This document shows positions 10,001-14,876 of a stretch of DNA of 24,923 nucleotides, in pieces (position 1 is the stretch's first letter; each line of letters begins with the position of its first letter). Made by a program: the position numbers and the translations under genes. The stretch covers positions 1 through 24,923 of the forward strand of contig DASZMZ010000123.1 in NCBI GenBank assembly GCA_035551455.1. The letters are read 5' to 3'. The notes under the pieces were generated by a model, which saw only the letters and a list, made by a program, of their open reading frames with translations, was not told the DNA's origin and did not search any database. This DNA is from Sulfopaludibacter sp035551455 (GTDB lineage: Bacteria; Acidobacteriota; Terriglobia; Bryobacterales; Bryobacteraceae).

Positions 10001-11166
10001 CCGGACCAGTGACTGCCGCCCATCTCTCCACCACTCTCGCCATGCACCGCGACCTGGTGGATCAGGCGCTGGCGCAACTCGAAGCCGAAGGCCAGATCCT
10101 GCGCGGTAGCTTTTCTCCGGCTGACGAACTCCAGTGGTGCCACCGGCGCCTGCTGGCGCGCATCCACCGCCTCACCATCGGCAGGCTGCGCCGCGAGATC
10201 GAACCGGTCACCACGGCCGAGTTCTACGCCTTCCTCAATCGCTGGCAGCACGCCGCGCCCGGCACGCAGTTGCATGGCGTGGATGGCACGCTGCAGATCA
10301 TCAAACAGTTGCAGGGTAGCGAGTTTGCGGCTGCCGCCTGGGAAACGGTGGTCCTGCCGCGCCGCGTCGCCAAATACAAGCCCGAGTATCTGGATCAGCT
10401 CTGCCTCTCGGGCGAAGTGAGTTGGGGCCGCCTCTCGCCCCACCCGGCGTTTGAGCGCGAGCGGGAAGAAAACAAGAGCCGCCGCGTGCGTCCCACGCGA
10501 GTGGCGCCTCTCGCCATCTTCTTGCGCGAGGATGCGCCATGGCTGCTCGCCACGCCATCGCCTTCGCCGAAAGATTCGCTCTCGCATCCCGCGCGCGAAG
10601 TCCTGGAAGCCATCGAATCACGCGGCGCGTCGTTCTTCACGGATCTCACGCGCGCCACCAGCCGCCTGGCCAGTGAAGTGGAAGACGCCCTCTGGGAACT
10701 GGTCGCGGCCGGTCTGGTCACAGCCGACGGTTTCGAGAATCTCCGCGCGCTCCTTGATCCCAAACGCCGTCGCGGAGAAGGCCGCGGCCGCACCGCCCGC
10801 CCGCGCCATGCCCCTGGACGCTGGGCTCTCCTGCGTCACACGGCAGTCGCCGCCGACGGCAACGCCGAAGCCTTCGCCCGCCAACTCCTCGCTCGCTGGG
10901 GAGTGGTGTTCCGCGATATCGCGGTGCGCGAGCCCCTGGCTCCCACCTGGCGCGATCTCCTGGTGGTGCTGCGCCGCATGGAATCGCGCGGCGAAATTCG
11001 CGGAGGCCGTTTCGTCTCCGCCTTCATCGGCGAGCAATTCGCTCTCCCCGAGGCACTCGACCTCCTCCGCGCCATCCGTCGCAGCGGAGAAATCGCCGAA
11101 GCCGAATCCTGCGACCTCCTCCCCCAACTCGGTCCCGCGACCCCCGCCCCCGCCATGCGGGCTTAA
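7084..11166 (+). CDS. lhr: Lhr-type superfamily 2 DNA helicase, large form
   Basis: ATP-dependent helicase of the Lhr family, linked to DNA repair in bacteria. With a GTG start at 7084 the protein has 1360 residues. It shows Walker A APTGSGKT (41-48), the DEIH box (167-170), SAT (206-208), a helicase C domain with ASLELGIDIG and QRIGRAGH, then the Lhr-core and winged-helix region. It also has a long C-terminal extension of the kind found in E. coli Lhr, where that part has been reported to act as a uracil-DNA glycosylase. I chose GTG 7084 because VLSSFDPLVSEWF is the typical family opening. The in-frame ATG at 7009 would overlap the divergent radical SAM gene by 42 bases and add 25 unlikely residues. 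A TAAAAT at 7071-7076 sits so close that the mRNA could be leaderless. Confidence 0.93.
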   Translation: MLSSFDPLVSEWFATRFGNATEPQLQGWPLIREGADVLISAPTGSGKTLAAFLQCIDGLVRRARLGPLPDRTEVVYVSPLKALSNDVHKNLEVPLAEIAALAAERGVQLAPIRTALRTGDTPQWERQRMTRERPHILVTTPESLYILLTAAKPREMLAQVGTLIVDEIHAVADDKRGSHLALSLARLDRLVEQSGLPHPQRIGLSATVKPIEEVAAFLSDKARIVNVGHRRAMDIAVEVPRDELGAVASNEMWGEIYDRVAALIQENRTTLVFVNTRRLAERVSHHLEERLGANVVLPHHGSLSRALRLEAEKRLKNGELRAVVATASLELGIDIGTVDLVCQIGTPRSIAVALQRIGRAGHWVGALPKGRIFATTRDELVECAALVRAIRRGDLDRLEIPHNALDILAQQIVAACACEDFGEDELFDLVRRAWPYRTLERADFDAVLEILSEGIATARGRSGAYLHRDAVNRRLKGRRNARLTAITSGGAIPETAQYLVIAEPEGTTVGTLDEDFAVESLAGDVFLLGTTSWRIRRIEPGRVRVEDAHGAAPGIPFWLGEAPGRTFELSAEVSRLREDMVARPDPPHWQDECGLDRSGAEQAVAYVQAGAAALGAVPTTRRVVAERFFDEGGGMQLVLHAPFGSRINRAWGLALRKRFCRSFNFELQAAATDNGIVISLGEQHSFPLEVVFEFLRAATVRDVLTQALLAAPMFGARWRWNASRALTIPRYSGGRKVPPPIQRMRADDLMAAVFPDQAACPENLAGEVRIPDHPLVKETIANCLYEAMDLRGLEALLTAIQDGEIETRSIDTPEPSPFSHELLNANPYAFLDDAPLEERRTRAVQMRRSLPADSADGPGALDPAAIAQVAAEAWPPMRDADEVHEALLGLSLLPADPALAPLFDELAAARRAATLTAEGRDFWIPAERLDLVRRVYPHAPIRPALTAPEGMRAIPESPERCAAEILRGWFECSGPVTAAHLSTTLAMHRDLVDQALAQLEAEGQILRGSFSPADELQWCHRRLLARIHRLTIGRLRREIEPVTTAEFYAFLNRWQHAAPGTQLHGVDGTLQIIKQLQGSEFAAAAWETVVLPRRVAKYKPEYLDQLCLSGEVSWGRLSPHPAFEREREENKSRRVRPTRVAPLAIFLREDAPWLLATPSPSPKDSLSHPAREVLEAIESRGASFFTDLTRATSRLASEVEDALWELVAAGLVTADGFENLRALLDPKRRRGEGRGRTARPRHAPGRWALLRHTAVAADGNAEAFARQLLARWGVVFRDIAVREPLAPTWRDLLVVLRRMESRGEIRGGRFVSAFIGEQFALPEALDLLRAIRRSGEIAEAESCDLLPQLGPATPAPAMRA

Positions 11167-11189
11167 GGCCCATCGGCAACGCCGGCCCG

Positions 11190-11205
11190 GATCAAGGAGT
11201 TGATC
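11190..11205. repeat. Perfect short hairpin after lhr
   Basis: GATCAA-GGAG-TTGATC forms a 6-bp stem with a 4-base loop, 24 bases after the lhr stop codon. It is not GC-rich and no T-run follows, so I do not call it an intrinsic terminator. It could be a weak transcript-end structure or part of the control region of the following toxin-antitoxin remnant, which has its own palindrome 12 bases downstream. Confidence 0.35.
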
Positions 11206-11216
11206 TTGGCAGCCAA

Positions 11217-11237
11217 CGTTATACACTTTGTATAACG
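11217..11237. promoter_or_regulatory. Perfect palindrome, candidate antitoxin operator
   Basis: CGTTATAC and GTATAACG form a perfect 8-bp inverted repeat with a 5-base spacer. It ends exactly before the ATG at 11238. It contains TATAAC (11231-11236), which could serve as a -10 box with TTGGCA at 11206-11211, although the 19-base spacer is long. Many type II antitoxins of the ribbon-helix-helix class, including BrnA, repress their own operon by binding such palindromes. The position just upstream of a BrnT/BrnA-like locus suits an autoregulatory operator, but binding is inferred. The alternative is that these bases are decayed BrnT coding sequence, because the same frame reads RYTLCIT into the remnant. 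Confidence 0.5.
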
Positions 11238-11351
11238 ATGCGGTTTGAGTCGGACGGCACCGTACTTCTGGTTGTGCATGTCTACCGTGTGGAGAACGAA
11301 CATGACAAAGAAGAAAGCATCCGAATCTATATTCAACAAGCCACCCAGTAA
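11238..11351 (+). pseudogene. BrnT toxin remnant (C-terminal part only)
   Basis: A 37-codon open frame (ATG to TAA) reads SDGTVLLVVHVYRVEN, then EESIRIYIQQATQ. This resembles the last strands of BrnT ribonuclease toxins, where an S/DG-x-LLVVVHTYR segment is followed by an IRIISARKAT segment. A complete BrnT is about 90 residues. Here the N-terminal half, with the catalytic residues, is gone, and the frame stops right after the AT of the last motif. The frame is open upstream to about 11190, but BrnT likeness fades before residue RYT. It overlaps the start of the intact BrnA-like gene by 50 bases in another frame, close to the overlap seen in working brnTA operons. I infer that a deletion removed the toxin and kept its antitoxin. 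The match is from memory of the family, without an alignment. Confidence 0.6.
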
Positions 11352-11595
11352 GAAGCAAAAGTCCGTTCTTGCTCGGATCGCACGAAAGCAAGCGGCCGGG
11401 CAAGACTCCGAAATTGACTACTCAGACATTCCCGCTCTCTCCAACAAACAACTCGCGCAATTTCGACGAATGCCCAAAGTGCTGGTGGCGGCTCGCCTGG
11501 ATCGGGAAGTCTATGACTGGCTCATGCAATATGGGCACGGCTATTCAACCCGGATCAATACCATCTTACGTACAGTTATGGAGAAGGCTCGTTAG
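11302..11595 (+). CDS. BrnA-family antitoxin (orphan)
   Basis: A 97-residue basic protein. The C-terminal part, residues 59-95 (PKVLVAARLDREVYDWL and YSTRINTILRTVME), is the BrnA/DUF4415 ribbon-helix-helix DNA-binding region. In working systems BrnA neutralises the BrnT ribonuclease and represses the operon. The N-terminal part (VLARIARKQAAGQDSEIDYSDIPALS) is the expected linker and toxin-binding side. I chose ATG 11302 because GGAG at 11291-11294 is well placed, while 19 extra residues from ATG 11245 look non-coding and overlap the BrnT remnant. The toxin upstream is only a fragment, so this gene has no visible partner. It may persist as a repressor or an anti-addiction gene. A duplicate of its N-terminal region lies at 12165-12227. 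Confidence 0.8.
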   Translation: MTKKKASESIFNKPPSKKQKSVLARIARKQAAGQDSEIDYSDIPALSNKQLAQFRRMPKVLVAARLDREVYDWLMQYGHGYSTRINTILRTVMEKAR

Positions 11596-11645
11596 CTACA
11601 CAGCTTCGGTATTGCGCGGCGAATCGCGCGTATTACTCTAAAGTG

Positions 11646-11888
11646 ATGCGCACTATCTCTTTGAAGCTGCCCGAAGACCTTCTGGTACAGCTGAATCAGG
11701 AAGCGAAGGCGCGGCGCGTAACAAAATCCTGGCTCGTTCGGGAGAGCCTCGAAAAAGCCCTACGCAAACAACCCCAGCCACGGACAGCCTCGTGTTACGA
11801 TCTTGCGCGTGATCTCGCTGGTTCCTTGAAAGGTCTACCCAAGGATCTGGCGGTTAATCCAAAATATGTGGACGATTTCGGGCAATAG
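11646..11888 (+). CDS. Ribbon-helix-helix antitoxin of a PIN-toxin pair
   Basis: An 80-residue protein opening with MRTISLKLPEDLLVQLNQEA and KSWLVRESLEKAL, a standard MetJ/CopG-type ribbon-helix-helix DNA-binding domain (about residues 2-42). Its C-terminal tail reads SCYDLARDLAGSLKGLPKDL, then NPKYVDDFG, the pattern of antitoxin tails that wrap around PIN-domain ribonucleases. A GTG lies directly before the ATG; I prefer ATG 11646. It follows the BrnA-like gene by 50 bases, which include a GCGCG-N6-CGCGC inverted repeat at 11614-11629 that could be its operator. The stop codon TAG (11886-11888) overlaps the GTG that would have started the PIN gene, which is broken (next entry). The antitoxin itself appears intact. 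Confidence 0.82.
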   Translation: MRTISLKLPEDLLVQLNQEAKARRVTKSWLVRESLEKALRKQPQPRTASCYDLARDLAGSLKGLPKDLAVNPKYVDDFGQ

Positions 11889-12110
11889 TGGACACGGGCC
11901 TGGGCTGTCGAACAATGGAAACGTCTCCGTCCGCCTCTTCTTACCTGCGAGCAAGTATTGACAGAGGCGGCCTTCCTCCTGAAGCGTGAAGGTCGCGACG
12001 CAGATGCGCTCTTCGCACTGCTGGAGCGGGGAGTGATTCGTCTGGCGCTTGCCCTCCAGAAAGAACAGCGCCACGGAAACAAAGTCATCCCGGTTCTGAT
12101 GCCGGATTGA
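11888..12110 (+). pseudogene. PIN-domain (VapC-like) toxin, deleted and frameshifted
   Basis: Directly after the antitoxin, GTG GAC ACG GGC (11888-11899) reads VDTG, the usual N-terminus of PIN ribonucleases with the first catalytic Asp. About a base later the frame changes, and from 11898 the sequence reads AWAVEQWKRLRPPLLT, then LTEAAFLLKREG and ADALFALLERGVIRLA, a classic PIN-domain centre including the second acidic residue (the E of TEAAF). The segment that should lie between VDTG and HAWAVEQW, roughly a dozen residues, is missing. The junction falls in GGGCC, so microhomology could explain the deletion. After LALALQKE the PIN similarity ends and the frame stops at 12108-12110, so the C-terminal catalytic acids are also lost. 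The toxin cannot be functional. Confidence 0.78.
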
Positions 12111-12140
12111 CCCGGGTGGCGGCAACTTAATCGCGGAGCG

Positions 12141-12275
12141 ATGCCAACTCCGTCCGTTGACTGTAAGCAGCACAACTTCGTTTTGGCTCGGATCGCAAAG
12201 CGGCAAGCCGCCGGGCAGGAGGGCTCGATAGTTCCACCACTTCCTCATCCGGAATACCTCGACGTGACGCCCTGA
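12141..12275 (+). pseudogene. Second BrnA-like N-terminal fragment
   Basis: A 44-codon frame with ATG and a good GGAG (12135-12138). Residues 9-29 read KQHNFVLARIAKRQAAGQEG, close to KQKSVLARIARKQAAGQDS of the intact antitoxin at 11302-11595. The two loci share the 12-base run GCTCGGATCGCA. The similarity stops after AAGQEGS, before any DNA-binding domain. The frame ends with HPEYLDVTP, which looks more like the opening of the ParB-like sequence that follows. I read it as a paralogous antitoxin fragment joined to another gene. Because it still has a start and a ribosome-binding site, a short peptide could be made, but no function is implied. Confidence 0.6.
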
Positions 12276-12424
12276 AATCGTCCCTCAGTCCGGGAGAGCC
12301 CGGATCGCTGAAGGTCCGGAACGACGGAACTGTCCTGGACGGCCACCACCGGCTCAGCATCTTAATTGAACGAGGCGAAAACATCGATCAACTTCCAAGA
12401 GAGATAATCAAAAGAGAATCATGA
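12246..12424 (+). pseudogene. ParB-like DGHHR-motif fragment
   Basis: From 12272 to 12424 the frame reads LKSSLSPGEPGSLKVRNDGT, then VLDGHHRLSILIERGENIDQ and LPREIIKRES. The VRNDGTVLDGHHRL core is the pattern of small ParB/sulfiredoxin-fold proteins. No ATG, GTG or TTG exists in this frame back to the stop at 12164-12166. The preceding 12246-12269, in the frame of the 44-codon ORF, reads HPEYLDVT, a sensible beginning for such a domain. One base missing from the CCC at 12270-12272 would join the two into HPEYLDVTPLKSSLSPGEPG. I therefore read it as a gene broken by a single-base deletion and fused upstream to antitoxin sequence. Its TGA (12422-12424) overlaps the phosphatase ATG as ATGA, a sign that the two were once, or still are, translationally coupled. 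Confidence 0.55.
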
Positions 12425-12927
12425 AGCCTGACTTTTTCTGGATTCCTGGACCATGGCGAGGGAGAATGGCGCTGGTGACGCGGCCTCGTGGCGGCGACTG
12501 GCTTGAAGACGAGGTCAGCGGCTGGCGACGCGCCGGAATTGATGTCGCCGTTTCTTTACTGGAAGAGGACGAAGCTGCACAGTTGGAACTGGGCCAGGAG
12601 GCCTCCGCCGCTAAAGCGCAGAACATTCGGTTCCATTCGTTTCCGATTCCGGATCGCGGCGTGCCCGCATCCACCAAAGATGCCCTTTTATTATTAGATC
12701 GTCTTGCCGCCGAGTTGGACGAAGGCAAGAATATAGCTATCCATTGTCGCCAAAGCGTGGGCCGTTCAGGGTTGATTGCCGCCGGGCTACTGTTGAAGTC
12801 TGGAATGAGTGTCGACGACGCCATCGGAGTGGTCAGTGCGGCCCGCCAGCAGACCATTCCCGAAACGCCGGTGCAGCTTCGATGGCTTCAGCACTTGCCG
12901 CACGAACACCTGGCTCTAACGCAGTAA
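12421..12927 (+). CDS. Dual-specificity/tyrosine phosphatase-like protein
   Basis: A 168-residue cytoplasmic protein of the cysteine-dependent phosphatase fold. The active-site loop is HCRQSVGRSG with C109 and R115 (CX5R), and PIPDRG at 76-80 provides D78 as the likely general acid, so the catalytic set looks complete. The length fits a single compact DSP/PTP domain. The start ATG overlaps the stop of the ParB-like fragment (ATGA), so translation may depend on coupling to a partner that is now broken. No strong Shine-Dalgarno is visible apart from AGAGA upstream. The substrate is unknown: phosphoprotein, nucleotide or sugar phosphates are possible for this fold. The gene ends 7 bases from the convergent FRG-domain gene. 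It is the only apparently intact enzyme in the island. Confidence 0.8.
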   Translation: MKPDFFWIPGPWRGRMALVTRPRGGDWLEDEVSGWRRAGIDVAVSLLEEDEAAQLELGQEASAAKAQNIRFHSFPIPDRGVPASTKDALLLLDRLAAELDEGKNIAIHCRQSVGRSGLIAAGLLLKSGMSVDDAIGVVSAARQQTIPETPVQLRWLQHLPHEHLALTQ

Positions 12928-12934
12928 TCCCCAC

Positions 12935-13747
12935 CTACCCGTGATACTTTTCCATCGTTCGCGGATTGTAGCCCCAGTGAAATTCCAATTCATACCGCAT
13001 GGATCGCGCCAGCCCGTCCAGATCGGGGAACAGCGTCGCATACGTGATGTTCATGCGGTACAACTCGCGCATGCCCGTCTCACGCACCGCATTGGCAAGT
13101 ACGATCTTCGCCAGGATATTCTCCGGATCGTTCGGATGCAGGATTTCTTCAATCGGTAAGTCGAGCACGCCCGGCACGGCGAATGTACCTGACTGCGCGA
13201 TTAGCCGCCGGTTCATCGTGTGCGGCTCGCCCATCCAGATAATCCGGTTGTTGCCTTTCAGAAAGTACTTCTGAAAATGATCCCCCTGCCGCGGATCCAT
13301 ACGGCCCGGTTTGGGTGCGCGGCTGCTGTTGATGCGCGCCGGATTCATCGCCCACACCACGCCGTCGGCCAGCGTCCGCTCCAGCGCAAAAAAAGCGGCC
13401 ACATACGGCGACCACGTGAAGTCGATCAGCCGCGTCGGCGCTCCGTGGTGCTGCATCATTGCCAGCCATTGGAAGTCGTCTTCCAGGGCGGGAGGCTTGT
13501 CCAGAAATTGATGCGCCTTGCGCTTGAAGATGCGCAGGATTCGCGCCTCCTGCTCCGGCCATGCTTCGGGCGCTACGCCGAAATTCCGCAGGTACCGTGA
13601 AAGCGAACTGTAAAGCGGCCAGCGTTCGTCCCGCTCGCCGCGAAATGCCCAATGCGAATACGGCGGCTTGCTGACAAGCTGCAGAAACGACTCCCAGGAT
13701 TCCAGCCGGAAGACGCGATAGGAGCCTACCCGCTTTTTTGTGGCCAT
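12935..13747 (-). CDS. FRG-domain protein
   Basis: A 270-residue protein with the FRG domain, named for the F/Y-R-G motif. WAFRGERDERWPLYSSLSR (33-51) is followed by QHHGAPTRLIDFTWSPYVA (99-117) and AAFFALE (117-123), all strong family signatures. The biochemical role of the domain is not known to me. It is often found in genomic islands and near putative toxin or defence genes. There is no signal peptide or membrane segment. Its ATG lies 3 bases after the stop of the DUF362 gene and in the same frame, so the two are very likely co-transcribed and perhaps coupled. Base composition is like the surrounding core genes rather than the neighbouring toxin-antitoxin island. Confidence 0.85.
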   Translation of the reverse strand: MATKKRVGSYRVFRLESWESFLQLVSKPPYSHWAFRGERDERWPLYSSLSRYLRNFGVAPEAWPEQEARILRIFKRKAHQFLDKPPALEDDFQWLAMMQHHGAPTRLIDFTWSPYVAAFFALERTLADGVVWAMNPARINSSRAPKPGRMDPRQGDHFQKYFLKGNNRIIWMGEPHTMNRRLIAQSGTFAVPGVLDLPIEEILHPNDPENILAKIVLANAVRETGMRELYRMNITYATLFPDLDGLARSMRYELEFHWGYNPRTMEKYHG

Positions 13748-13750
13748 CCA

Positions 13751-14875
13751 CTAACTATCGTAGCGATACAGCGCCTGCTCGATGGGGACTCCGCGCACCT
13801 CAATGCGCTTCAGGTCCGTAGTCCCCACGCCGTGCCCCTCGGCCAGCACCAGCGTGTTGTCGCAGGTCTTGAACGGCGCAGAGCCGCGCATCGCTCGCGG
13901 ATTGTAACCCATCACCGCGGTGGATACAGCATCGGTGCACACCGGATTCAGCCCCGCCAGCAGCACTCCCGGCTTCACCACGCGCACGCGGCGAATCCAC
14001 GGACCTTCCCCGCCCGCAATGGATTCCACGCCATCGATGATCTGCAGATGGATCGGCCGCGCCGCCGCCAGGTCTGCCACAATGTGCGGTACGCGGTAGC
14101 CTGGATCGTGATTGACGCCGAAGTGCAACTCTTGCGGAGCCGATTTCGAAGGCTGCCGCTTGCCCGCGTGGCCCACCGCCAAACGGCCGCTCTGTGGTTT
14201 CTCGTTGGGCTCATCCACGCCCGAATCGTCGCCGTACACTGACGCCGGCAGATTGCCGAAGCAGTTCTTCAACGAAAGCGTCACGCCGCATGTGTCGTGA
14301 TTCTTCAGCTTGGCCATGCTCACGAAAACGTCGGTATCTTCGAAGGCGCGGTTCAGGTCGTATGCCGGATACATGTAGGCGCTGCCCGGCACTTTGAAGC
14401 GCGCGTACGTCTTGCTCTTGCCGCGATAATTCGTATTCTCGAACTCCACGCCGCCGGCCGCCGACACGAGTGCCCGCGGATTCCAGCCAGCATCCAGCAT
14501 CACTTCTTCCAACGGTCCCGACCAGGCCCACGGACTCTCCACAAAGCGAATGCGCTTCGCCCCGGCGCGTCCAAAATGGTAGGCTGCCGCGCCCACCAGT
14601 TTTGGGTGCGTGTAGTGGGTGAGCGCCGGCGCCAGTCCGCGCACGCGCTGGCTCGGCGCGCCAGTCATGTTCAACTTCACGGTCACCGTCTTGTTGCGGA
14701 CCAGTTTCTCCAAACCGCCCAACTGGTCGAACATCGTCCCGAGTTTCGCCGTAATGTCCTCGTCGTAGGAAGCGCATTTGGCGATGGAAACCGGCGCAGC
14801 GGGCGCGTCGGGAGTCCCTGCCGCGCGCACCAGAGGCGCGGCGCTGATCATTGCCAGCCATTCTCTTCGCGTCAT
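13751..14875 (-). CDS. DUF362 protein with twin-arginine-type leader
   Basis: A 374-residue protein of the DUF362 family, whose function is unknown. The N-terminus MTRREWLAMISAAPLVRAAG has a twin-arginine pair followed by a hydrophobic stretch, so Tat-dependent export is plausible. The central part, KLKNHDTCGVTLSLKNCFGN (about 192-211), is the family hallmark, preceded by VKLNMTG near the start and RIRFVESPWAW in the first half. No CxxCxxC ferredoxin motif is present, unlike some DUF362 proteins. The start is 1 base after the stop of the preceding minus-strand gene and the stop is 3 bases before the FRG gene, so all three form a tight unit. A role in periplasmic metabolism is possible but not shown. 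Confidence 0.85.
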   Translation of the reverse strand: MTRREWLAMISAAPLVRAAGTPDAPAAPVSIAKCASYDEDITAKLGTMFDQLGGLEKLVRNKTVTVKLNMTGAPSQRVRGLAPALTHYTHPKLVGAAAYHFGRAGAKRIRFVESPWAWSGPLEEVMLDAGWNPRALVSAAGGVEFENTNYRGKSKTYARFKVPGSAYMYPAYDLNRAFEDTDVFVSMAKLKNHDTCGVTLSLKNCFGNLPASVYGDDSGVDEPNEKPQSGRLAVGHAGKRQPSKSAPQELHFGVNHDPGYRVPHIVADLAAARPIHLQIIDGVESIAGGEGPWIRRVRVVKPGVLLAGLNPVCTDAVSTAVMGYNPRAMRGSAPFKTCDNTLVLAEGHGVGTTDLKRIEVRGVPIEQALYRYDS

Positions 14876-14876
14876 G

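Noticed and set aside
7156..10587. Very long minus-strand open frame opposite lhr (1143 codons)
   Set aside because: It mirrors the codon bias of the GC-rich lhr gene, the translation is low in recognisable motifs, and the plus strand carries clear helicase motifs throughout.
11190..11205. Intrinsic terminator after lhr
   Set aside because: The stem is only 6 bp, AT-rich, and no T-run follows; kept only as a hairpin.
11369..11641. Alternative 90-codon frame overlapping the BrnA-like gene
   Set aside because: It lies in another frame of a gene with a clear family signature and shows no motif of its own.
12085..12120. REP-like hairpin (ATCCCGG...CCGGAT) at the end of the PIN remnant
   Set aside because: Imperfect, single copy in the window and short; chance is likely in GC-rich DNA.
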